A stretch of DNA of 64,000 nucleotides from CAVRGQ01 sp963720785 (GTDB lineage: Bacteria; Actinomycetota; Acidimicrobiia; IMCC26256; DASPTH01), in assembly GCA_963720785.1 (NCBI GenBank), contig CAVRGQ010000008.1:682001-746000 (forward strand), given 5' to 3'. The notes under the pieces are model-generated. The model searched no databases, was not told the origin of the DNA, and saw nothing but the letters and a program-made list of their open reading frames with translations. The translations under genes and the position numbers were made by a program. This document shows positions 8,683-16,939 of this stretch, in pieces. Each line of letters opens with the position of its first letter. Positions within the stretch are counted from its first letter, which is position 1.

Positions 8683-10389
8683 CTACGACACGGGGTTGGC
8701 GTCCGCTCCGCCCTCCGACCCGATCGCAGCCATGGCCGCATCCATCGACGGGTAGCAGTGGTCGCGCTCGAGCGTCTCGAACAGGCCGTGGCGTTGCATC
8801 AGGTCCTGCAGGCGGGTGCGCAGCTCGACGAAGGCGATGTGGATCCCCGCGGCGTTGAGCTCTTCGTCGAGCTGTTCGAGCATCGCTGCCGCAGTGACGT
8901 CGATGTCGGTGATCGCCTCGCACTGCAGCACCAGCCAGCGCGGCTGCCGCTCGCGTACGAGCTTGCGGACCTGCTGGCGGAACTGCCCGGCGTTGGCGAA
9001 GAAGAGCGGCGCCTCCCAGCGGTAGACGAGCACCCCGGGCACCTCCGAGAGATCGTCGATCTGCTCGACGTTGTGCCAGCCGTCGATGCCGTCGCCGCGC
9101 CCGAGCACCGCGCCGTGCGGCCACCAGCTGCGCCGGAAGAACAACAGCACGGCGAGGAAGATCGCGAGGCCGATGCCCTCCAGCACACCCAGCACGATCA
9201 CGCCGAGCGTGGCGGTGAGCGACAGCAGCACGGACGACTTGCGCACGTTCCAGTAGCGAACGACGTCGCGCACGTTCACCAGCGACAGCGCGGCCACGAT
9301 CACGACCGCAGCGAGCGCCGACTGCGGCAGGTCGGCGAGCAGGCCGTTGAAGAACAGCAGCAGCACGACCACGAATCCCGCGCCCACGAGGTTCGACAGC
9401 TGCGAGCGTCGCGCCGGACTGCTCGGCGACCGCCGTGCGCGAGCTGCTCGTGGACACTGCGAAGCCCTGGAAGAACCCGGCGGCAATGTTCGACGCGCCG
9501 ATGCCGATCATCTCCTGGTTCGGTTCGAGCTCGTCACCGCGGCGCGCCGCGAACGCCGACGCGGTCGCAATGGTGTCGGTGAGCGACACCAGCACGATCC
9601 CCATCGCCGCGAGCAGCAACGGCCCGACGTCGGACAGCTGCGTCCACGGCAACGACGGAGTGGGCACACCCTGCGGCAGCGTGCCGACGGTTGCGATCTC
9701 GCTCGACAACCCGGCGATCGCGGAGACGATCGTGGCCGCCCCGACGGCGACGAGCACGGCCGGGATGCGCCGGCTCACACGGGGCAGCACGAGGAGCACC
9801 ACCAACACGCCCACGCCGATCGCCAACGCGGCGGCCTTCGTGTCGTCGAGGTGGGTGAAGAACTCGTGGATGTCGTCCCAGAACGTGTCGGAATCCGTGG
9901 AGAACCCGAAGAGCTTGGGCAGCTGACCCACGATGATCGTGATCGCGAGGCCGTTCATGTACCCGACCTGCACCTCGCTGGACAACAGGTCGGCCACGAA
10001 GCCGAGCTTGAACGCACCGAGCCCCACCTCGACGAGTCCCACGAGGATGGCGAGCATCCCGGCGAGGGCGATCGCCGCGCCGGAGTCGCCGGCGACGAAC
10101 AGCGGCACGATCGCCGCGAAGATCAACGGCGACACCGACGAGTCGGGCCCGAGTACCAGGACCCGCGAGGGCCCGAAGATCGCGTAGCCCACCAGGCACA
10201 CGATGGTGGTGTAGAGCCCGGTGACCGCGGGGAGCCCGGCGAGCTCCGCGTAGGCCATGCCCTGCGGCACGAGGATCGCCGCGAGCACCAGCCCGGCAAC
10301 GGCATCGGGACGCGTCCATCGCCGTTCGTAGGTGCGCGCGGCACGCGTACGCCGGGCACGTACCGCTCGGTGAACCCTCGGACATCCAT
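8683..10389 (-). CDS. SulP-family anion transporter with STAS domain (two frameshifts)
   Basis: Inner-membrane anion transporter (sulfate or bicarbonate class). Starts at ATG 10389 (MDVRGFTERYVPGVR), shifts frame near 10330 into RTYERRWTRPDAVAGLVLAA, continues through the multi-helix SulP domain (SulP signature at LVPQGMAYAELAGLPAVTGLY), and shifts again near 9420 into SQLSNLVGAGFVVVLL. The C-terminal STAS domain is complete (LVLQCEAITDIDVTAAAMLE). Length after joining is about 568 aa, normal. The divergent neighbour is the PPK2 gene, with 110 bases between. The anion is not known. Confidence 0.85.
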
Positions 10390-10499
10390 CGCGGTGCGAT
10401 TCTGGCAGGTGGCGGGCGGGCGGGGGGAAGGTCGTGTGCCTCTGACGACGACGGCGGGTCCGTGTCAGCATTCGGGGCGGGGCAAGGAGACGCGAGCCG

Positions 10500-11224
10500 A
10501 TGAGCAAGCAGCACGACCAGGAGCACCGCGACGAACGGGCTCCGGCGCCCCTGCCGCGCTCCGCCAAGATGAAGGAGAACAACCGGCACGAGCTCCGCAG
10601 GCTCCACGGCGAGCTCGTGGCCATGCAGGAATGGGTGAACGCGACGGGCGCGAAGGTGTGCATCGTCTTCGAGGGGCGCGACACCGCAGGCAAGGGCGCA
10701 CGATCAAGGCCATCACCGAGCGAGTGAGCCCACGCGTGTTCCGCGTCGTCGCACTCCCCGCGCCGACGGAACGCGAGCCGTCGCAGATGTACGTGCAGCG
10801 GTACGTCCCCCGCTTCCCCGCCGCGGGCGAGGTCGTGATCTTCGACCGGAGCTGGTACAACCGCGCCGGTGTCGAGCGGGTGATGGGGTTCTGCACCGAG
10901 GAGGAGACCCGCCGGCTCGAGGGGCGCATCGACGACCCCCGCAAGATCTGGAAGCTCTCACCGATGGACCTCGCGTCCTACGAGAGATGGGACGACTGCT
11001 CCCGGGCGCGCGACACGATGTTCGCCGCGACCGACACCGCGTGGGCCCCCTGGTACGTCGCCCACTCGGACGACAAGAAGCGCGCGCGGCTCAACGTGAT
11101 CCCACACCGGCTCGACCACCTCCCCTACGAGGCACCCGAGCGCGATCGGGTCGATCTCCCGAAGCGGTCGGTGGGCGCGACCCGGCTGACGGGAGAGGTC
11201 CGGCAGGTGCCCGAGCGCTACTGA
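10500..11224 (+). pseudogene. ppk2: Polyphosphate kinase 2, frameshifted and internally deleted
   Basis: PPK2 family nucleotide/polyphosphate phosphotransferase, ATG 10500 with a good ribosome site (AAGGAG, 10484-10489). The Walker A region reads CIVFEGRDTAGKG and then loses frame at about 10697: one G is missing from the family GKGGTIKAI. The other frame carries TIKAITERVSPRVFRVVALP, Walker B EVVIFDRSWYNRAGVERVMG and KIWKLSPMD to the normal C-terminus. Between GFCTEEE and TRRLEGRIDDP about 40 residues usual for the family (the helix before KYW and the lid region) are absent in frame. So both a 1-base loss and an in-frame deletion affect this gene; the product is probably inactive unless these are consensus errors. 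Confidence 0.85.
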
Positions 11225-11237
11225 GGCAGGCGCAGGC

Positions 11238-11651
11238 TCAGTCCTCGGGGACGAAGAACGGGTTCAGCTCGAAGTCGCCGGGCTGCTCGAAGAAGGCGCG
11301 CACGTGCACGACCTTGCCTGCGTCGTCGACCTTCCAGATCTCGATCCCCTCGAGCTGCACCTCCTTGCCGTGCAGCACGCCGTGGTTGTGCATGATCACC
11401 GCGGCCTCGTTGGCTCCCGGGATGATCCGCTGCGGGTGCAGCTTCCACACCCGGCCTTCGGTGAACGAGTTGTCCCACGAACCCTCGACTGCGGCGCGCC
11501 CCAGCTTCGGCGCCTTGCCGACCGGGTCCTCGAAGATCACGTCGTCGGCGAAGAGCTCCAGCCACGCCACGCGGATCCTGCGCGTTCCAGCGCGCGCGGC
11601 GTGCTGCTCGACCGCCCACACCGCCGGATGCTGCGATCCCGTCGCACCCAT
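11238..11651 (-). CDS. SnoaL-like / NTF2-fold protein
   Basis: 137 aa, ATG 11651, preceded by a purine-rich ribosome site (GGGAGGGGA). The nuclear-transport-factor-2 fold is indicated by WLELFADDVIFEDPVG, VIMHNHGVLHGKEVQLEGIEIWKV and a C-terminal RAFFEQPGDFELNPFF. Family members are small isomerases, dehydratases or ligand-binding proteins; this one resembles steroid delta-isomerase-like members of actinobacteria. Convergent with ppk2, 13 bases between stops. Confidence 0.8.
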   Translation of the reverse strand: MGATGSQHPAVWAVEQHAARAGTRRIRVAWLELFADDVIFEDPVGKAPKLGRAAVEGSWDNSFTEGRVWKLHPQRIIPGANEAAVIMHNHGVLHGKEVQLEGIEIWKVDDAGKVVHVRAFFEQPGDFELNPFFVPED

Positions 11652-11807
11652 TCGCGTCCCCTCCCGCTGCTCCCGTACGCCACTCCCGCGGAGATCCCGC
11701 ACGAAGTGGCGAGAGGTTACCGTCACCCTCGTCGGCCGGCTGTCGATCCGGCCGCCCGCCGTTCGTCGTGTTGACGGACCGCAACCTCCACCCCGAGGAG
11801 CATCACC

Positions 11808-12158
11808 GTGAAGCACTACCTGCTCAGTGTCCTGCAGCCCACCGGCGGCACGCCGCCCCCGCCCGACGAGATGGCCGCCATCGGCGCCCGGCTCCAGGCG
11901 TTCCACGAGGAGCTGGCCGCGGCCGGGGCGTGGGTGTACGCCGGCGGCCTCGAGGCCCTCGCGGACGCGAAGGTCGTGCGCCCTGGACCCGACGGCACGG
12001 CGTCGAGCGACGGCCCGTACGCGGAGACCAAGGAGCACCTCGGGGGCATCTGCATCGTCGCCGCGCCCGACGACGCCGCCGCGCTCGAGTGGGCCCGCAA
12101 GGCCCAGGCTGCGACCACCCTGCCGATCGAGGTGCGGGCCTTCGCGGGCGAGCACTGA
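11808..12158 (+). CDS. YCII/DGPF-domain protein
   Basis: 116 aa, ATG 11808. The name-giving DGPFAETKE motif appears as DGPYAETKE (about residues 67-75), after MKHYLLSVLQP and before LGGICIVAAPDDAAALEWA. This ferredoxin-like fold family is common in actinobacteria, often next to ECF sigma factors, but none is seen here. Biochemical role unknown. Confidence 0.85.
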   Translation: MKHYLLSVLQPTGGTPPPPDEMAAIGARLQAFHEELAAAGAWVYAGGLEALADAKVVRPGPDGTASSDGPYAETKEHLGGICIVAAPDDAAALEWARKAQAATTLPIEVRAFAGEH

Positions 12159-12218
12159 CGCGAGCGGGTCCCGGCGCCGGCGCGCCGGGACCCAAGTCGT
12201 TCGAGCTGCCGGTTCAGG

Positions 12219-12653
12219 TCACGGCGTGTCGCTGTCGGCCCAGGCGCCTCGAGAAGGCTCGGTGAGCCCGTAGGTGCTGAGGCCGTAGAGCACGAACATG
12301 TCGAGCAGGATCACGACGATCGCCCCCTGCCAGTAGGGCGTGAACAGCCAGAAGAACGCCAGGATCGCCTGCACGAGCGCGGCCAGGAGGCCCACGCTCA
12401 CCGCCCAGTGCTGCCGGGCGAACACGCACAACCCGGCGACCAGCACGACGGCGCCGACGATCACGTAGAGCCAGCCCCACAAGTCGAGATCGTTGTCGCT
12501 GAACAGCAACTGGCCCCGGAACGTCTTCGTGACCGCCGTGCTCGCGTGGAGCGCCCAGATCCCGTTCACGAACATCTGCGCGCCCGCAATCACCATGATG
12601 ATCCCGGCGAACACGAGCCAGCCGGTTCCCCGCTTGGTGGTTGGTGCAACCAT
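12219..12653 (-). CDS. Four-helix membrane protein, DUF7144-like
   Basis: 144 aa, ATG 12653 with ribosome site GGAGGGGAG just upstream. Four hydrophobic segments: GWLVFAGIIMVIAGAQMFV, LYVIVGAVVLVAGLCVFA, WAVSVGLLAALVQAILAFFW and GAIVVILLDMFVLYGLSTYG. The pattern matches small integral membrane proteins of actinobacteria of unknown function. Divergent from the ClC channel at 12776. Confidence 0.8.
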   Translation of the reverse strand: MVAPTTKRGTGWLVFAGIIMVIAGAQMFVNGIWALHASTAVTKTFRGQLLFSDNDLDLWGWLYVIVGAVVLVAGLCVFARQHWAVSVGLLAALVQAILAFFWLFTPYWQGAIVVILLDMFVLYGLSTYGLTEPSRGAWADSDTP

Positions 12654-12775
12654 GTCTTCTCCCCTCCGACGCAGACGAACATCCGTCGTCCACCGACCCA
12701 AACGGTACGAGCACACCCGGCGTGACGCGCGGATGACAGGTCAGGAGAGTCCGAACGGGCATACTCGACCGCGAG

Positions 12776-14083
12776 ATGCGCTTTCACCAGACGTCGCACC
12801 AATTCCGCGAGTTCGCACGACGCTCGCGCGACATCGTGCTCTTGGCCGCCGTCACCGGCGTCGTCACCGGCTTCAGCGTGGCGCTGTTCGAGCGCGTCGT
12901 CGTGGACGGCATCCTCGACCACGTCCTGGAGCTCTCCCCCTGGATCCTCGCCTTCGTGCCGCTCGTCGGGCTGGTCGTCGCATGGCTCGCGCTCCGGTTG
13001 CTCGCCCGGTCCGACAGCCCGGCAACCGCCGACGCGTACCTCGCCGCGTTCCACGATCCGCAACATCCGCTGGAGCTCCGTCAGGTGCCGGGGCGCATGC
13101 TCGCCGCGGTGGCCACCCTCGGAGCCGGGGGGGCAATGGGCATGGAGGGACCGTCGCTCTACCTGGGGGCCTCGTTCGGGACCTTCCTGCAGCGCCGGTT
13201 CCGTTGGATGACCGAAGGGTCGTCGCAACGGCTGCTCCTCGTCGCGGGGGCAGCCGCCGGGGTCGCCGCGATCTTCAAGGCACCGGCCACCGGGGCGATC
13301 TTCGCCCTCGAGGTCCCCTACCAGGAAGACCTGGCTCGGCGGATGCTGCTTCCGGCGCTCGTGTCGTCCGCGAGCAGCTACCTCGCGTTCGTGGCGGTCA
13401 ACGGCACCGACCCGCTGCTGCTCGTTCGGGGAAGCGCGCCGTTCACCTTCGCCGACCTCGCCGGCGCCGTCGTGCTCGGCGCCGCTTCGGGGGTCTTCGC
13501 CCGAGGGTTCGCATGGCTCGTGCGCCAGGCCAAGGCGTTCCAGGCCCGTTCGGGCCCGGCCCTGCACGTGGTCGCGAGCGGCCTCGCGATGGCCGGGATC
13601 TTCGGGGTCGCGTACGCCCTCACCGGCGAGCCCGTCACCGTCGGTGTCGGATACAGCACGATCGCCTGGGCCTCCACCGAGCACGCAGTCTGGCTGCTGC
13701 TGGCCATCCTCGTGCTGCGATGCCTCGCAACCGCAGCCACGGTCGCCGGGGGCGGAGTGGGCGGCCTCTTCATCCCGCTGGTGGTGGGCGGTGCACTGCT
13801 CGGTCGCATCACCGCCGAGGTGATCGGCGACCCGAAGAGCACCCTGTTCGTGATCATCGGCGTCGCCGCGTTCCTCGGCGCCGGCTACCGCGTCCCACTT
13901 GCCGCGGTCATGTTCGTCGCGGAGGCATCCGGGCGACCGGGGTTCGTGGTACCCGCGTTGCTCGCCGCGGTTGCGGCCTCCCTCGTGATGGGGAGCGCCT
14001 CGGTCACCTCGTACCAACGGGCAACGGTCATTCCCACGGTGCCCGACGAGATCGGCGACCCACCACCGCCGGATCCCGAGTAG
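12776..14083 (+). CDS. ClC-family chloride channel/antiporter (first copy)
   Basis: 435 aa, ATG 12776, about ten to twelve membrane helices. The gating-glutamate motif is GAMGMEGPSLYLGASFG (GxEGP, about residue 123), followed by FKAPATGAIFALEVPY, VGVGYSTIAWAST, GGGVGGLFIPLVVGG (GxFxP region) and GAGYRVPLAAVMF. The gating Glu is present, so transport is possible; whether it is a channel or a Cl-/H+ exchanger cannot be decided. The stop is 4 bases from the stop of the convergent MarR gene. Confidence 0.92.
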   Translation: MRFHQTSHQFREFARRSRDIVLLAAVTGVVTGFSVALFERVVVDGILDHVLELSPWILAFVPLVGLVVAWLALRLLARSDSPATADAYLAAFHDPQHPLELRQVPGRMLAAVATLGAGGAMGMEGPSLYLGASFGTFLQRRFRWMTEGSSQRLLLVAGAAAGVAAIFKAPATGAIFALEVPYQEDLARRMLLPALVSSASSYLAFVAVNGTDPLLLVRGSAPFTFADLAGAVVLGAASGVFARGFAWLVRQAKAFQARSGPALHVVASGLAMAGIFGVAYALTGEPVTVGVGYSTIAWASTEHAVWLLLAILVLRCLATAATVAGGGVGGLFIPLVVGGALLGRITAEVIGDPKSTLFVIIGVAAFLGAGYRVPLAAVMFVAEASGRPGFVVPALLAAVAASLVMGSASVTSYQRATVIPTVPDEIGDPPPPDPE

Positions 14084-14086
14084 CCG

Positions 14087-14488
14087 TCAGACCGCGGGGA
14101 TCCCCCGACGCAGCTGTGCCAGCTCCTCGAGGTGCAGTGCGCTCAGGCGCGCGAGGGTGCGACGGCCGCCCACGGTGAGCTCGAGCCGCACGACGCGGTG
14201 GTCGTCGGTGTCGCGCACGCGCCGCAGCCAGCCGGCGGCGACGGTGCGGTCGACCAGCTCGGTGGCGCTGTGGTGGCGCAGCAGCAACGACTCGGCCACA
14301 TCGCCGACCGTCGCGGCTTCGGGGCCGGGATGCCCGCGCACGGCGAGCAGCAACTGGTGCTGCGCGCCCGTGAGCCCGGCGGTGCGGGCCTGCTCCTCGC
14401 TCCAACGCAGGAACCGACGGAGCCCCGTGCGGAACTCCAACAGGTGCACGTAGTCGCGGTCGGTGAGCTCTCGGGGCTTCGTGGTCAT
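14087..14488 (-). CDS. MarR-family transcriptional repressor
   Basis: 133 aa winged-helix regulator, ATG 14488. Visible: LTGAQHQLLLAVRGHPG, the recognition helix region VGDVAESLLLRHHSATELVDR and the wing RVRDTDDHRVVRLELT. It lies between two ClC genes and is divergent from the second one. A perfect 25-base palindrome sits 4 bases upstream of its start, which is a strong case for autoregulation and control of the divergent ClC gene. The inducer is unknown. Confidence 0.92.
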   Translation of the reverse strand: MTTKPRELTDRDYVHLLEFRTGLRRFLRWSEEQARTAGLTGAQHQLLLAVRGHPGPEAATVGDVAESLLLRHHSATELVDRTVAAGWLRRVRDTDDHRVVRLELTVGGRRTLARLSALHLEELAQLRRGIPAV

Positions 14489-14492
14489 GCGA

Positions 14493-14517
14493 AAATAGAT
14501 CGTAGTACGATCTATTT
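14493..14517. promoter_or_regulatory. Perfect 25-base palindrome: MarR operator with two embedded -10 boxes
   Basis: Two 12-base arms, AAATAGATCGTA and TACGATCTATTT, flank a single G with no mismatch. On each strand the inner part contains TACGAT, a good TAnnnT -10 hexamer: one ends 7 bases before GTG 14519 of the second ClC gene, the other ends 10 bases before ATG 14488 of marR. The MarR dimer would therefore cover both -10 boxes, and both transcripts would be leaderless or nearly so. Confidence 0.85.
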
Positions 14518-14518
14518 G

Positions 14519-15865
14519 GTGTTCTCCCGGATCCTCACCCGGTTCAGTCGCATGCTCGACGGCCTGTTCCTCGGCATGGAGCCGCGCGTCGTGGGCCTGG
14601 TGCTGCTCACCGGCTTCCTGTGCGGGATCGTCGGTGCGCTGTTCCTCTTCGTGCTCCACCTCCTCCAACACGTCTTGTGGCCGACGCAGTGGAGCGGCGC
14701 GGTCGGCTTCGCGATCCTCGGCGGCGTGGGCCTCACCGTGGGCCTCCTCGCCCGGTTCGTGGGCTCCCCCGGCGACGTCGAGCTCATGGTCGACAACATC
14801 CACGTGTCGGGGACCGCCACGGGGATGCGCCGCCTGCGCACGCTGCTCCCGGCGTCGTGGCTGTGCATCGCGGCGGGCGGCGCGATGGGCCCCGAGGCGC
14901 CGCTGGTGCAGACCACCGGCACGCTCGCGTCGCACACCGCCAAGCGGGCCGGGCTCGGGGTACGCGAGTCGCGCGTCCTCACCATCGCCGGGATGGCCGC
15001 GGGGTTCACCGTGCTCTTCGGCGCGCCGCTCGGCGCCGCGGTGTTCGCGCTCGAACTGCTGCACCGGCGCGGTCTGCAGTACTACGAGGCGATCATGCCC
15101 GCCGTGCTCGGCTCCCTCGCGGGCTGGTCGGTGTACGTGGTCGCCACCGGCGCGGGCCTCGCGCCGGTCTGGCACCTCCCCGCGCCGGGGAGCCTGCACG
15201 TGGGCGACCTCGGCTGGGCGCTGGCCGCCGGCGTGCTCGGCGCTCTGGTCGCGGTGGCGTTCACCTTCCTGTGCGCGCTGCTGCGCCGCGGCGCGCGCCG
15301 CCTGCCCGCGGTGAGCCGCCCGCTCGTCGGCGGGCTGCTCCTCGCCGCGCTCGGGATGATGTCGGCATGGTCCCTCACCTTCGGTGAGGCACAGATCGGC
15401 GAGATCCTCGACAAGCACGGCGGCACCGTCGCCTTCTTCCTCCTCGCCGCGCTGGCCAAGCTGGCGGGGACCTCGGTCACGCTGTCGTCGGAGTGGCGGG
15501 GCGGCTTCATCATCCCGCTGTTCTTCGTGGGGGCGTGCCTGGGCCGCGCCTTCCACCTCGTGGTGCCCGGCGCCGACGAGGCGGTCATGGTCGCGGCGCT
15601 CATGGCCGCGAGCAACGCGGGTGTCACCAAGACGCCGCTCGGCTCGACGCTCGTGGTGAGCGGCATGGCCGGGATGCGCCTCTTGCCCACCACGCTCCTC
15701 GCCACCGTCGTCACCTTCGTGCTCACGAGCGAGGTCGGCCTCATCCACACCCAGCGGGAGCGCGACGTCGTCGGCGGCGACGCCCGCAGCCTGAACCGGG
15801 CGATCCGAACCGGGCGATCCGAGCCGAAGGGCTCTGGCCCCGCGCGAGCCGCCGCAGGATGCTGA
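14519..15865 (+). CDS. ClC-family chloride channel/antiporter (second copy)
   Basis: 448 aa from GTG 14519, chosen because a TACGAT -10 box lies 7 bases upstream; ATG 14552 is the alternative. Motif GGAMGPEAPLVQTTGTLA (GxEAP, gating Glu) and GFTVLFGAPLGAAVFALELL are present, with GGFIIPLFFVGACLGRAF towards the C-terminus. It differs clearly from the first copy, so the two are not a recent duplication. The last 25 residues are atypical and include a 14-base tandem duplication (15796-15823) that changes the tail frame. Probably repressed by the divergent MarR protein. Confidence 0.9.
   Translation: MFSRILTRFSRMLDGLFLGMEPRVVGLVLLTGFLCGIVGALFLFVLHLLQHVLWPTQWSGAVGFAILGGVGLTVGLLARFVGSPGDVELMVDNIHVSGTATGMRRLRTLLPASWLCIAAGGAMGPEAPLVQTTGTLASHTAKRAGLGVRESRVLTIAGMAAGFTVLFGAPLGAAVFALELLHRRGLQYYEAIMPAVLGSLAGWSVYVVATGAGLAPVWHLPAPGSLHVGDLGWALAAGVLGALVAVAFTFLCALLRRGARRLPAVSRPLVGGLLLAALGMMSAWSLTFGEAQIGEILDKHGGTVAFFLLAALAKLAGTSVTLSSEWRGGFIIPLFFVGACLGRAFHLVVPGADEAVMVAALMAASNAGVTKTPLGSTLVVSGMAGMRLLPTTLLATVVTFVLTSEVGLIHTQRERDVVGGDARSLNRAIRTGRSEPKGSGPARAAAGC
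15796..15823. repeat. 14-base tandem duplication in the ClC tail
   Basis: CCGGGCGATCCGAA is followed by CCGGGCGATCCGAG, one mismatch. The unit is not a multiple of three, so it changes the reading frame of the channel C-terminus (RAIRTGRSEPKG). Confidence 0.75.
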
Positions 15866-15895
15866 ACCTGGAGGTTCGGTACTGCGAGGTGTGCG

Positions 15896-16861
15896 ATGGG
15901 ACAGCGCAGGGTTGCGGGGCGACTCCGGCTCGTCGGGACCGCCGCGCTCGTGGTGGTCGCCCTCGCCGCCTGCGGCCCGACCGGCTCGGACGGCGGGACG
16001 AGTGCTGCGCACGACCCGGCGGGACGTCTCGTCGCCGATGTCTCCTACGGCCCGGACCCGCTCCAGTCCCTCGACCTCTACCTGCCGGCCGGCACCGGGC
16101 CATTCCCGGTGGTGCTCTATCTCCACTCGGGCGGCTGGGTCGCCGGTTCGCACCAGTACATCCCCGACTTCCTGATCGAGCAGGTCTCGCGGGGCATCGC
16201 GGTGGTGTCGGCCGACTACCGACTGGCCAGCCGCACCGCCGACGGCAGGGTGGTCGACCCGTTCCCCGCGTCCGACCAGGACGTCGACCGGGCGATCCGC
16301 TTCGTGCGGGCCAATGCCGCCGTCTGGGCCCTCGACCCCGATCGCATCGCGGTCGCGGGCGCCTCGGCCGGAGGGCACCTCGCGCTGCTGGCCGCGGCGG
16401 CGCCGGGCCGGTACGCGGCGCCCGACCTCCCGGAAGTGCTCGCCGACGTGTCGCCCCGGGTGCAGGGGGTGATGGCGTTCGTGGCACCGAGCGACCTCGT
16501 CGCCTTCGCCCAGGAGGAGAACGAGCTCGCCGAGACGTCGCTCACCACCTACCTCGACTGCCCGACGGGCGATTCGCAGAGCTGCAACCTCGGGGTCGCC
16601 CGCGAAGCCTCGCCCGCCACCCATCTCGACGCGGACGCGCCCGCTGCATTCTTCGCGTACGGCAGCACCGACGCGATCGCGCCGCCGATCACCCAGGGTC
16701 TGCCGATCGCGCTGCGCTGGGCCGCCGTGCGCAACGACACACTCTCGAGCGCGCCCGACGGGCTCGTGCAGTTCCACGTGATCGCCGCCGGCCACAACCT
16801 CGAGCTGATCGGCGCCGAATACTCCACGATGGAAGGGTGGCTCGATGCCGTGCTGGGCTGA
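15896..16861 (+). CDS. Lipoprotein alpha/beta-hydrolase (esterase, BD-FAE/HSL-like)
   Basis: 321 aa, ATG 15896. The signal peptide (RLVGTAALVVVALAAC) ends in the lipobox LAAC, so the mature protein should be lipid-anchored outside the membrane. Hydrolase features: HSGGW oxyanion loop (about residue 77), nucleophile elbow GASAGG (about 154), acid in YGSTDAIAP and catalytic His in AAGHNLELI. Expected to cleave esters outside the cell. Thirty bases separate it from the ClC gene; it precedes the surface-sugar acyltransferase on the same strand. Confidence 0.9.
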   Translation: MGQRRVAGRLRLVGTAALVVVALAACGPTGSDGGTSAAHDPAGRLVADVSYGPDPLQSLDLYLPAGTGPFPVVLYLHSGGWVAGSHQYIPDFLIEQVSRGIAVVSADYRLASRTADGRVVDPFPASDQDVDRAIRFVRANAAVWALDPDRIAVAGASAGGHLALLAAAAPGRYAAPDLPEVLADVSPRVQGVMAFVAPSDLVAFAQEENELAETSLTTYLDCPTGDSQSCNLGVAREASPATHLDADAPAAFFAYGSTDAIAPPITQGLPIALRWAAVRNDTLSSAPDGLVQFHVIAAGHNLELIGAEYSTMEGWLDAVLG

Positions 16862-16939
16862 CCGTCGGGGCGCCTACGCCGGCGCGGACGCCGCCGGTAC
16901 GGTGGGTGGCTCGCACATCCCCTCCTGCCAGGACGCATC

